From the NCBI GenBank assembly GCA_028829895.1, contig CM054179.1, positions 51,471,391 through 51,535,390 of the forward strand: a stretch of DNA of 64,000 nt, written 5' to 3'. This document shows, piece by piece, positions 1-12,000 of the stretch (position 1 is its first letter; every line of letters starts with the position of its first letter). The DNA is from Sinotaia quadrata. Lineage: Eukaryota; Mollusca; Gastropoda; Architaenioglossa; Viviparidae. Below the pieces are notes generated by a model. It saw nothing but the letters and a program-made list of their open reading frames with translations. It ran no database searches and was not told where the DNA came from. Position numbers and translations under genes: made by a program.

Positions 1-1045
1 ATCACCATATTGATGGCACTGTTAATCATCACTGTCATTTACGGCATTGATTTCTAGCAATTAAAATAATAAATAAACCACATGAATCACCTTAGTGATT
101 TTCAGCATTAATCACCCTGGCAGCAGCCAGCATATAACACCTCGGTGACTATCAGCATTAATAAACCTTGGTGATTTCAAGCATCCAACATCTTGGTGAC
201 TGACAGCATTATAAACCTTGATAATTACACCTTAGCGGTTTCAAGCATTAAACACATTGATGATTTTCAACATTAAACACTTGGTAACAGGCAATTTTAA
301 ATACATAAACAATTTTAAGCATTCACACCTTAGTAGCACACAGCATTAAACATCTTGATGACTGGCAGCATTAAAGACTTTGGTAATTTCCCGCGTGAAC
401 ACTTTGGGGACGAGCAGAATTGAAAACCTTGGTGACTGACACCATTAAAGATTTTGGTTATTTCAGGCATAAGTGACTCACAGCAATAAGTACTAGTGAC
501 TGGCAACATTAAAGACCTACGTGACTTCTAGCATTAAACACCTTGGTGACTGCAACATAAAACACCTTGGTGACTGCAACATAAAACACCTTGGTGATTG
601 GCAACATAAAACACCTTGGTGATTGGCAACATAAAACACTTTGATGACTGGCAACATCAAACACTTTGATGAGTGGAAACATAAAATACCTTGACGACTG
701 GCAACATAAAACACCTTGGTGACTGGCAACATAAAACATCTTGGTGACTGGCAACATAAAACACCTTGGTGACTGCAACATAAAACACCTTGGTGACTGC
801 AGCATAAAACACCTTGGTGACTGCAGCATAAAACACCTTGGAGACGCATTAAAAAGAACGCCTTGGTGACTGGCAGCATAAAATGCTTTGGTGTCTGGTA
901 GCTTCAAACTCCTTGATGACTTCCAGTATAAAATAGCTTGGTAACTTCCAACTTTAAACAACTTGGTGACTTGTCAGTTTTAAAAATCTTGCTGTCTTCC
1001 ACATTAAAGACTGTGGCGATTCCCAGTATTATATTATCGGAGACA
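1..1045. repeat. Degenerate ~22-bp minisatellite
   Basis: The whole stretch is made of diverged repeats of a motif close to CACCTTGGTGACTGGCAACA followed by TAAAA. Copies are most regular between about 535 and 850 and decay toward both ends. The unit leaves two overlapping minus-strand frames open (roughly 509-961), whose translations are only the repeat read in two frames. No gene is supported here. The array may continue left of the window. Confidence 0.9.
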
Positions 1046-2117
1046 CAGGGGTAATCTATATCTGGAATTGGCTTTTCTTTGTGTTTCTTTTTCTTTCTTT
1101 ATCGCTAGTCTGTAATCTTCGCAAAATTTGCACCTCAAAATAGTGACGGGTTGGGGGGGGGGGAGAACGACAGTCTAAGGGACATAACTGTTGTATTTTT
1201 CGACAGCAAATATTGTGTCCCTTGTATTTTTTCAAATTATTATACATTCTTCTTTAATTTCTTATTCTATAAACGTGTAATTATGTTATCTCTGTCCCCG
1301 CGCAAGGATTCCTGTGACAGTTATTTGAAATATGCAACTGCTATGTGTGATGTGATGTGATGTGAAAAAGCCACAAGAATATTGCTACCAGCAAAGTTTG
1401 GGTGGATTTTTCCAGTTTAAGTGGTTGTTCGGAGGTTTAGAATTCAGCAAATGAATCTGGAGTATAATGTATATAAATTATTACTTGAAATGTGAGTCCC
1501 ATTGGAAGCTTAGATAGTAAATAAGTAAAAGGATATGGATGGGGATAGGCTCATCCTGTTTTGAAATGTTAATGTGTACATAGCATTCAAGATCACAGAT
1601 AATCTGCAAAATAAATGTGTTTAGAAATTTTAATGTGTAAATTACATTCAATGTCACATATAATCTGCAAAATAAATGTGTTTAGATGCACTATGAAAGA
1701 GTGAGAAAGAAATACTGTTCAATCCAGTGTATAAAAAAATAAAGCATTGTGAAATTATCCTTTAAGGTGATATACAATTTTAGAGTAATCAGGCTTTTAA
1801 TATTGCTTTATGACATTCAAACTATGATTTATGGATGAATTTTTTTTAACCACAACAAAATATAAATTTATTATTATATAAAACGCATTCAAGCATTTCA
1901 ATGAGTCAACATTAATCATTTTATTTGATAATACTAACTTGTTATAACTTTGTAGTGAACACAAAAAGCACAATGTGACTGGAAATGAATTAAGATGACC
2001 TCTATTGTGTATATATCAGCAAAAATTTTGTTCACAAAGACTTTCCACAAAAGTAAAAATTGTGCCACCATCACATGTTCATAAACTAAGTTTTCTGCAT
2101 ACCTCAGTGCTATTAAC
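1046..2117. other. PGLS downstream flank, no gene seen
   Basis: This is AT-rich sequence with a run of G at about 1154-1163 and the two-copy repeat at 1563-1685. Minus-strand AATAAA signals (TTTATT at 1920-1925 and 1867-1872) could end the PGLS transcript. Short open frames here have no recognisable protein content. Confidence 0.5.
1563..1685. repeat. Two-copy ~61-bp direct repeat
   Basis: Two adjacent copies share the ends AATCTGCAAAATAAATGTGT and the start GAAATNTTAATGTGTA. They differ by a few substitutions. The function is unknown; this is probably a simple local duplication in the region downstream of PGLS. Confidence 0.8.
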
Positions 2118-2600
2118 ATAATTAGTCAATCCAGACTTGTACAAGCAACCTGCATTATTACATGATTCAAATCAAGCAGTTTTAGTTTGGGTGCTTTTTC
2201 AATCCAGATTTGTACATTCAGCCTGCAGTACTACATGATTCAAATTAAACGGTCATGGTTTAGGTGCATTTTTCAATATGGAGGCCATCCACATAATTAG
2301 TCATCCAGATTTGTATCATTCATCCTTGATTAGAAGAATCAAATCAAACTCTCAGACCATTATAATTTTGGTATGTTCTTCAATTCTGATATCATCTATA
2401 AAATTAGTCATCCAGACTTGTATAAGCAACCTGAATTAGGAGATTCAACTCAAACTGTCATAGTTTTGATGCATTTTCAATTCTGATGCCAACTACATAA
2501 TTAGTCATCCAAACTTGTTCAAGCAACCTGGATTGAAAGATTCAACTCTAACTGTCAAACTCTCATAGTTTTGGTGCATTTTTCAATTTTGATGCCGCAG
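2118..2600. repeat. ~80-105-bp tandem repeat overlapping the PGLS 3' end
   Basis: About five diverged copies are present. Each combines a segment like TAGTCATCCAGACTTGTACA with a later segment like TCATAGTTTTGGTGCATTTT. The second segment recurs near 2183, 2254, 2360, 2458 and 2563. The copy at 2563-2597 is coding: on the minus strand it contains the last codons and the stop of PGLS. The remaining copies lie in the presumed 3' UTR. Confidence 0.8.
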
Positions 2601-5600
2601 AAAAATCCAGAAACCAAATGACTTCCCCATTGCTAGGTTGTACCATGGCTGCAGGTAGTGGGTCATTACCTCCTCCTTCAAGAGCTCTCTACAAAAAAAA
2701 TAAAATGGTCATCAAAAAGGTCAGTTAGTGCTTAAATTTGTCAGATGATTATTTTATTTAAGACACATAAGGTGAATTTTTTTAAATTATGAACAAATAT
2801 TTGAAACCTCTCAAATATTATTCAAACTATAACACTGCAGTTGTGGTTTGAAAAGTATCTTAGATGTTTCATATATTATAGATTTAAGCAAGGAAATCGT
2901 GATTCTAACTTGGAATTATTTTTAAATATATATGCCATGAAACATTCTGTTAAACTAATGCTCTGAAGAAAACTTATTACTAGGCAACCCAGAATGAGAA
3001 GTGTTTTTAAATGCACTCATTTTACTGTTTGTGTTTTGTGCCAATGTGCAAAACTAGAATCCATTTGTATATTTATGACAAGAAAATAATCTCTGACACT
3101 CTAGAGATGAAAACCAAATAAGTGAAAAGCAAGAAAATACTTTAAAATAGAAAATACAGCTCTTTATTTTTACATAAAAATGTTTACTTCAGGTTCAAAT
3201 GTGGAAAAAAAAATGCTGTACATAAAAGCTTAGTAAATTTTCAGGCAAAAGTGCATTTGTTTTTTGTAAATTAATGTAATCTCACCTGTACTATATCTGC
3301 TTTTCCAGCACCACAAGAAGCAAACATAACACATGCTGCATTGTTGATAACAGGAAATGTCAGAGTTACACGAGATGGTGGTGGCTTGGGAGAGTCTGTA
3401 ATTGCTACAACATACCTTTTATTCTCCTAAGGAAAAAGACAAGAAAAAGACACTAGATGAAGATAATATCTGAAATAAATTAAAGTAATTCCTGTCTGGC
3501 TCTCAACTAAATATTTTTAAAATCTTATAAAGCATTGCTGTCCAATATCACAATTGCATTGTCTAAATGACTGGCTTGGTAAATACAAAACAAGTTAGCA
3601 GGGACCAAAGCATGATTCACTTCTGTTGATTATCAAAATCATTGTGGTCACATCAAATAGCTAGCATAGTGCTAAAAACTAAAAGGGAACATAACCTGGA
3701 GATATGAGGTTTTTTTAGAGGTAATAAAAAGTGAAAGATCACTGTGAAAAACACCTCTAAATACTCCATTAAATATATTTTTAATTAATTTTTCTCAATT
3801 TATTTAACTAAGTTTCTATACATTTTTGCAACAAATCAAATACAAATTACTATTTGTGGTTCCTTAATATAATTTACTTACTTAATATTCTCCAATAATT
3901 TTATACGTTTTTGGTTAAAAAGATACAAAATAAAAAACATGCTCTTAATTTAACCTGTTATTCTAATATTAAAAATAATGTTACTTTTCCTTATTAAAAC
4001 AATAATGATATGATATAGTAATAATAGTTTGAAAACTTAATTAAGTTATTAGTCTTATAAAAGCTCTAAGTGGTTTATAATTACTACTCATAAAATATAC
4101 GAGGTCTTTAAACATAAAATATACGAGGTCTTTAAACAAACTTCTTAAGCATAACAACAAAACTAAAACTAATATAATAAAACAAAATGAATTGACATAA
4201 AAACTGACAATATAACAAATTACTGTATTTACAAAAGAAAATGTAAGTAAAATGAATTTACAAATGGACAACCAATGACACAGCAAAGATAGTAGTAGTC
4301 TTGCTGATAATAACAATGTGTCTTGAGAGACAGTTAACATGATCAACCATATGCTAGGGTCTGTTACTGCAGATAACTACACAAACATAAAGCAATGAAA
4401 AATATTTACTTGTAACAGTGGATGTCCAGGAAACAGTGAGCAAGTATGGCCATCTGGTCCCATCCCTAGCACCAGAACATCAAATCGTGGTGTGTCATCA
4501 TCTGGGAGAATTAAATGTATCTGCTTCAGGTATTCTTCAGCTGCAGATTCCACTTAGCACAAAATATAAAAACAAACACTTATTTTAAGTCTTGTCAAAA
4601 AGACAAAAGCAGTGTAAAACTTCTGTCAAAGATTTCTCAGATAAAATACTACTTATACATAAAAATAAGTACTCCATGCATTTACTGCATTATTTTAAGT
4701 TTTGTCAAACAGACTAAAAAACTTTCTGCAAAAGACTCCTTCAGGAACACCATTTAAACATAAAAACAAACACTTTGTAGCATCATGCCCTTATTCCACT
4801 AGTTTAAATCTTTAAAACAGACCAAAATTATTGTTTCTCTCAAGAATCTCAAGTATCTGCTGAAATGATGGTCATAAGCAAAACTACCAATTGCACATTT
4901 TTCAGGGCACACTTGTCATGGTCAAAATCATATCCTCTAGAAATTATTCAATTTTTTAAACTGAACAGTTTTACAACTGCCAACCTTGAAATATAATTAT
5001 ATTATCTCCAAACAAAAGAATACATTAATTTTTATAAGATCTACTGTCAAAAAAAGAAAGTTGTTAATGTTAAATTTTATGAGATGTCACTAGAAATGTA
5101 GAATAAAGATGAGTAATATAATTACTAAATATCGTTTATTTTTACTTACTTACTCTCTACTGTTTAAGAACCCAAAGCATTTACACTGTACAGAGTGCAT
5201 TACATGCAAAGAAAAGTATATACAAATAAACAGAAATAAGTGTCTTTGGTGATAACACATGATGGTTACACTGATTGAATACTGTTTTTATCTACCTGGT
5301 ATGTCTGGGTTGATGGGATATATTTTATCTGCCAGGATCGGGATTTTCGATACAAGACCATCTTTATACACTGAGTATGTGCATTCTGGGTCTGTGTATG
5401 GAACATAGCGCTCATCACAAAAGAATATGTGCCATTTATCCCACTCTGTGATTGCTGATGGTAGGCCATTACACAGGAACTTGGCAGCACTCCCACCTAA
5501 AAGTATATTGGGTTCATTTTATTGTATGCAAGAAATCTATAGTTGCAAATCTTGAGACATGTAATATCAAAGCTACAATATACCATATACATAATCACTG

Positions 5601-8600
5601 ACATTATTTGCACATACCACATGACAATGGCAAGACGAATAAATGGTTGAACTGACATTGGCACCAAAGACAAAGCAATTCAGAAAAACACTCTTGTGCA
5701 ATACAAAATAAAACCATAAAGTTATTAAGTTAATTAACACAATACTGTAAATACATTTTGAATTTTCAACAATAACAAAAAGTGCAAATATTTAGTATAT
5801 ATGTATATAGTGAAACAGTAATTAGCCATGCTCTGTTCAAGCGTTTTTTTAATTTAATTGCTGAAAGATTTGATAGACTATACAAGACGGATGGATGGAT
5901 GGTTGGATGGATGGATGGATGGATGTATAATAATATATAATATATAGATTATTTGATCTTTAAAAATATTAGTAATATTACAAATAGTTCTTGCAGCTGT
6001 ATAATAATATATTAAAATTTAAAATGGAATGCCTATGAGTATATTTGCCTGTAACCTTATCCAAGTTAAATCTACATTATTCTTATTTCTCCATACTAAG
6101 TAGAGATCTACTTATAAATATTTCCTCTTTAATTCTTCAGCCATCACAGAAGCTACCTTTAGTTCAAACAAGTTGAAATAATGTCTTTACTTACTAACTT
6201 AGGCAACATAATCAATAAATAAAAACTTATTATTAAAAATACTTCTTTGTCCGCATTGTGTTAAAATGTCAGTGTATCATTAAGTCAGCATTTACCACTG
6301 ATATAGAAACACAATTCACTATCAATCTGTATACAATTAATCAATTAAGTTGTAAGACATCCATGATAACATTTACACTGGGCAACAACAAATTTGCTAC
6401 GATTTTTTGATGGATTTATGACAGTTTTATTGTGCTGGATCCAAAAATGACATTGATTTTGTTCAATCAGGTCAACTTTTTAAGCTATTTTTGATCAACG
6501 TTTTGATCTATTGCCACATTATTTTTTATTTTTTTTGGGGGGGGGGTTTACATATAACTATAAGGGTATTTTCTATTTATATTATGTAAAATTCTTTCTT
6601 ATTTCTTTAAATAAACAAATTATAATTAATTACAATAAATAAATAAATTATATTATTCTTCTTTAGGTAATGAAATAGAATCGGCCAGAAGACGTAAAAA
6701 TAAACCGGATGTATTTTGCTACATCTGCGGCGAATACACCATTGTTCCTAACAGGAATGCAGCAACAGGTTTTATAAAGCATGCATACCATTACCATGCT
6801 TATTTTGGTATAAAACTTGGTGATCAGGATAAAGTTTGGGCACCACACATGGTATGCAAGACATGCACCAAGAATCTTCGTCGTTGGACCAAGGGTAAGA
6901 AGAATTGTCTGATGTTTGGAATTCCTATGGTTAGGAGGGAACCGACAAACCATGTCACTGACTGCTATTTCTGCACTATTGATGTGACTGGCATTAACAG
7001 AAAAAACTGGAGCAGCCTTAAGTATCCTGATCTTGAATCAGCACGTCGTCCAGTAGCTAATTGTGATGAAATTCCAGTACCTGTCCCTGGAGAACTTATC
7101 GACATTAGTGAAGGAAATTTCTCTAGTGTTGAAGAATATGAAGAAGAAGAATTAGTGGTTCTTGATGATGATGCTCCAAATCCTTTTTCACAAAAGGAGC
7201 TAAATGATCTAGTTCATGATCTCAGCTTGTCAAAGTCATCTGCTGAACTGTTGGCATCCAGATTGAGGGGAAAAAACGTCCTTTCTGACAGTGTTCACAT
7301 CACCTTTTACTGCACAGACATCAAGAGTATCTCAGTTTTTTTTCTCTACAGAGAAGGACCTGGTGTACTGTACAGATATTGCACAACTTCTGCACAAGAT
7401 TGAAGTGCCACAGTATAAACCTGAAGATTGGAGATTGTTCACTGACAGCAGCAAGCGATCACTGAAATAGTTCTGCTACACAATGGTTACCAATTTGCCT
7501 CTGTACCTCTAGTTCACTCGACTCCACTGAAGGAGAAGTATGAAGCAGTGAAGTCGTGCTGAAGAAAATTCTTTATGATCAGTATGGATGGTTACTTTGT
7601 GTTGACCTGAAGATGATAAACTTTTTGTTGGGACAACAGTCTGGATTCACCAAGAACCTGTGCTTTCTGTGCATGTGGGATAGTAGGGACAAAGCATAGC
7701 ATTACACAAAGCAGGACTGGCCTGTAGAGGAGGAATTGGTACCTTGCAAAGCAAAGAACCTCATAAACAACCCTCTGGTGGACAGACAAGATACTTTTCC
7801 CACCGTTGCACTTTAAGCTTGGTTTAATCAAACAGTTCACCAAAGCTCTGGACAAGGATGGTGGCTGTTTCGCTTACTTGTGCCATGCTTTTCCAAGGTT
7901 GACCATTGAGAAGTTGAATGCTGGCATTTTTGATGGTCCACTACTCCATAAGCTAATCAGAGATCCAGAGTTTGAAAACTCAATGAATGAAGTGGAACTG
8001 GAAGTGGAAGCGTGGAAGGCTTTTGTTCTGGTCTTGAAAAACTTTCTTGGCAACAAATGACAATAAGGCCAGGAACTATGCAGAGCTTGTTTCCAATATG
8101 CTGATTGCTTTCAGAAACCTTAGATGCAACATGAGCATCAAAATACATTACTTATTCTCACATAAGGATTGATTTCCTGAAAGTCTGGGATCAATGAGCG
8201 ACAAGCAATGAGAGAGATTTCATCAGGATATGAAAGAGATGGAAACCAGGTATCAGGGATGCTGGGATGCAGTCATGATGGCTGATTACTGTTGGACTCT
8301 AAAGAGAGCCATTCCTACTACTGAGCATTCTAGAAGTTCGAAAAGTCGGAAGTTCATGCCTTGAATTTTGAACAATGATGACCTAATATTGAATTTATAT
8401 GTACTTACCGTTATCAATGTCTACTATTCAATGTACACTAATCAACTTTTGTAACATTTAATTTTAATATATTGTGTTAGAAAACGATTTTTTAATTTAA
8501 ATTATAATTTTTTAATTTAAAACCTATTTTGGAAGAGAAATATTAACAAAAATTGCCTAATAATGTTACAAAAATATAATCCGATTAATCGATTTAGCTA

Positions 8601-8979
8601 TAAGATCGGATTTTTTAAAATCGATTTAGATAAAAAAAAAAAAAAAAAAAAAACCTTACCTGATTAAAAAAAAAAAACGGATGTCATTTTCAAATTTAGC
8701 AGTGCAAAATTGTTCTAAATCAGTTGAAAAATCTTAGACAACTTTCAAAACAAATTTTTTGTGACGCAGTGTTATCAATATCATTCACACACTCAAAACA
8801 TAATATTCGCTTTCAGATATGTATGGCTACAGAAGAGCAATATCAATCATACCGGACACCCCGATAACAAATTTTCCATTTGCTTTGATTGCAGTATTAG
8901 CTTTTTCAATCACAGTCTCACAGAGCCTGTCAGAGACTGTCGCCTCAGACTCACTCACGTTGATTATAGGCGCAGCCAT
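2563..8979 (-). CDS. PGLS: 6-phosphogluconolactonase, five exons
   Basis: Cytosolic enzyme that hydrolyses 6-phosphoglucono-delta-lactone to 6-phosphogluconate, the second step of the oxidative pentose phosphate pathway. Coding exons in transcription order are 8979-8853, 5496-5296, 4552-4410, 3426-3286 and 2688-2563. They total 738 nt (245 aa), close to the usual ~250 aa for the animal enzyme, and all junctions are GT/AG with matching phase. Visible family motifs are VIGVSGGSAA (about 38-47), FFCDERYVP (67-75), the active-site region [16 protein letters not shown] (139-154) and a C-terminal VIWFLD. The start at 8979 was chosen for its good context (AAACATGGC). In-frame ATGs at 8991 and 9024 would add 4 or 15 residues. 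The stop codon lies inside a tandem repeat. A decayed foreign gene sits in intron 1 on the other strand. The gene is head-to-head with CDC73. Confidence 0.95.
2689..5295. other. PGLS introns 2-4, no separate gene
   Basis: Introns 2689-3285, 3427-4409 and 4553-5295 are AT-rich and hold no recognisable gene. A near-exact 26-bp direct duplication (core ATATACGAGGTCTTTAAAC) lies at 4089-4139 in intron 3. Intron 2 holds loosely repeated stretches that share TTTTAAGTNTTGTCAAA near 4583 and 4694. The open frames here look random. Confidence 0.6.
5889..5925. repeat. (GGAT)n microsatellite
   Basis: About nine GGAT tetramers with one interruption (GGTT) lie in PGLS intron 1. Confidence 0.95.
6667..8370 (+). 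pseudogene. Decayed zinc-finger-containing gene of a repetitive, transposon-like family
   Basis: An open frame runs from a splice-acceptor-like TTCTTTAG just before 6667 to 7403. It has a CYICGEY motif, then H/Y-rich residues, VCKTC and CYFC, suggesting zinc-binding finger(s), followed by [20 protein letters not shown] and an acidic stretch. Beyond 7403 the protein continues only in pieces across frames: [11 protein letters not shown] near 7409, [17 protein letters not shown] near 7808, then IHYLFSH and ERFHQDM near 8144-8230. Stops and frameshifts interrupt these pieces. From general knowledge this domain order belongs to a large family present in many copies in arthropod and other invertebrate genomes, usually regarded as mobile-element derived; I cannot name it with certainty. 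It sits antisense inside PGLS intron 1. The break pattern argues that it is dead. Confidence 0.75.
8629..8652. repeat. Poly(A) run after the intron-1 insertion
   Basis: A homopolymeric A tract of about 24 nt, followed by a second shorter A tract near 8667, lies downstream of the decayed plus-strand gene. It could be the tail of an inserted copy or a simple low-complexity tract. No target duplication was identified. Confidence 0.5.
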
Positions 8980-9091
8980 GTTTACTAACATAATCTTGAT
9001 TCCAAAACGTTTATACGCCTTCAAAAATGATTGGTCGAATCGCTAGTCTTAAGTCTAAGACCCAAAACAAAGAGGAATCAGTGTATCAAGT
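8980..9091. promoter_or_regulatory. Bidirectional PGLS/CDC73 promoter
   Basis: Only 112 bp separate the chosen start codons of the divergent PGLS and CDC73 genes. The interval has no TATA box. It holds an ATTGG (inverted CCAAT box) at 9030-9034. Both 5' UTRs and the core promoters must fit here or overlap the other gene's coding start. Shared control is inferred from geometry. Confidence 0.7.
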
Positions 9092-12000
9092 ATGGCGGAC
9101 GTGTTGAGTATTTTGCGACAGTACAATATCAACAAAAAGGAGATAGTGGAGAAAGATGATCAAATAATCTTTGGAGAATTCGCATGGCCCAAAAATGCCA
9201 AAACAAATTATGTGATTTGGGGGTAAGTGCAGACTGTATTATGGATTACTGAAAGTAAAATACATAGTAGTAGTACTTTTAATCCAGTTTCGACAGCGAT
9301 TAGTACAAATAATAGAAACCATGTACATGTGTGTAGTATTTTTCCTTTAGTGTATCTTAGACAGTTAGAGTTCTAATTCTGTACCTGATTGTTAATACGT
9401 ATAGTAGATTAGTACTCATAATTACGTTTGTACTTTCATTTTTACTATTCTTTCGATAGAGGTAAATAGTAATCTTTTTACATGTAGTACTGCAGTGTAG
9501 TGTATTTCATTTGTTTTGCCTAAAGTTATTATAATTTAACATTGGCAACAGAATCGGGTTCGTAACTCCGCTAACAATTTCTACTACTATTAAATTCTAT
9601 GAATACTTTATTAAACCAAATGAGAATTTTATGTGCTAAGTGAGGATCGTATTCCAATCTGCTTAACCTAGGAGTACAATCCAATATCATAATATCTTGT
9701 TAACTTTGGCTACAGATACGGAAAAAGACATCGGTTTCTGTTCTGATAAATCTATCATACATTTCATTGTTCATATGCCATTATTATCAAGTGTATTGTC
9801 CTGAAATCTAGCTAAATATTTGTTGTTCTAAAGAAAGCTTTCATAGAAGTGTAATATCATATTACTAATATGTACGTAAAACCGCCATTTACAGAATTTA
9901 AGAAATTATGTATATGAGAGTTCATTTTAAAAAAAACATACTCAGTAGTAATCACACTTCTATTCACTACACTTCATTCTCAGGTTTTGCTGTAATTTCC
10001 TTTTTAGTTTTCACTGATATTGTTTTCCTAGTATGGTTTCTTTTATTTATGATTGTTTTAGAAGCCATTGTTAACTATTAAAGGTATTTTACATAATACT
10101 TTTAATAGCCTAAAATGTGAGAGTTGCTTAGAACCCATATCACTAGAGAAATATAGATAACTGTATAAAAAGACCAAAATACTGTGTACATCCTTGAAAG
10201 GCCTAATGTTGCAAACCAAGTATTATGCAAAGGCCCACTATAAATGCTCCACAGCAGTGCGAATGTGTGTTTGAAAATATCAGCTAATATAAAGGTAATA
10301 ATGATAAAATATGTATAAATAGATGAGAGTAAACCAGATGGTGTGACTTTAGTCATAAAATAAAAGTCATACAGTTTGTTTTTATACAAGCAAAATATAC
10401 TACTTTTTAACTAGCATTGTAATAGGCAGCACACAAAGTAAATCTTTGAAGAAAAAAAAAAATAAAATTATTTTTTTCCCAGTCTTATTATTATTAGTAG
10501 TAGTAGTAGTGAAACTAACTAGTTCTATAGATATTAACATTAGAATTTGAGAAACCCATTTGGACATTAATTATAATCATAATGATAATGGTATATATTA
10601 TTTTATTTTATTTATTCACTCAGTACTCTTTCTATAATTCAGAACTGGAAAAGATGATGTTGCTAAGGAGTATTATACATTGGACTCTATCCTCTTCCTC
10701 CTCAAACATGTACAACTTCAACATCCCCTTTATGTGCGAGAGGCTGTGGTAAGTCTTGTTGCCATTTATCTTTTTTTGCCAGCTTAGCCTTATGATCATC
10801 ATCATGCCACACATTTACATTCTGCTAATGCACCTCTTTCCTTCTGAATATTTGTATGTGTACAGAGGCTCACACTGTCACAGATCCGTGATACCTGTTT
10901 AATTATAAATTTTAATGAATGGATGAATTATATTTATTATTAGAATGAAGACGCTTTTTTAAAATTTGAGTTATATGAATATTACACTTCAGTTTTATTA
11001 TAAATGTAATGTAATAAAGTGCTTAACTATTTTAGGTGGTATTTTTTGTATTTTGTTTATTTTATGCCTATATCTTTTTATGTTTATTTTCTGTCCAAGC
11101 CTTCAGTTAGCATGTTCATTAGACTGAAAAACTTTGTCTTTATTTAAAAAAATAAACTGAGTTGTTGAGGTGTGGATTATTTTGTTTTCTTCAGTTTTTT
11201 GTTTTTTTTGATAACTATAAAAACTTGTCTTTCAGTTTTCATATTAGTAACTTTCTTGAATATAGGCAGCCAATATCAATGTGGTTCGTCGTCCAGACAG
11301 AAAAGACTTACTGGCACATCTTAATGGGGAGACAAGCACATCAGCTAGCATTGACAAAAGTGCACCTTTGGAGATCTCTACACGCCCCACACAAGGTAAG
11401 CTCTTCATACTTATTGATAGTTCATTAATTAGAACTTTTTCAATCATCACTTCTTTTATTTTTGGATCGTTTTAATATAAGTCAGAATATTTTTAGGAAG
11501 ATTTTTGTTCAAGATTGCTATAAAGTGCTTGAGTGATATACATGTATGATGTTGCGTGTTCTTCAATAGCTGTGGTGATTTTCTTATAATTATAAGCATT
11601 AAAGAAATAGCGAGATGATACATAGTGTGCATTATAGATTTACATTAGTCTTAAATTGCTGGTATAATATTTAGTTGAACAATTTTATGTATCTAGGTTA
11701 AAAGTTGTATGATGATTGTCATAAAGACAGTGTTGTTAATAAATTACAACTTCTTAACTGATTATTATTTTGAGAAGTTATCTTTAAATTATTTATAATT
11801 TACACACAATCAGTTGACATTGGTACAGAGAGATTATATTTTTATTGTGAGGTTTGTTATCTGATTCCTGGAAAAGGCTGCAATGGTATATGAATGTACA
11901 TGTTTTCAGTAAAACGCACAGCTGAAGATATGGGTCCTGAGGCAGAAAAAAAAAGATTGCGCCTTGAGGTATCATTTTTTATTTTATTTTATACATACCA

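Noticed and set aside
509..961. Two minus-strand frames of 150 and 120 codons
   Set aside because: Both are the same 22-bp repeat read in two frames; the peptides are just translated repeat.
4041..4346. 101-codon hydrophobic minus-strand frame in PGLS intron 3
   Set aside because: The Leu/Phe-rich translation is what AT-rich DNA gives by chance. It lies wholly in an intron and includes a 26-bp direct repeat.
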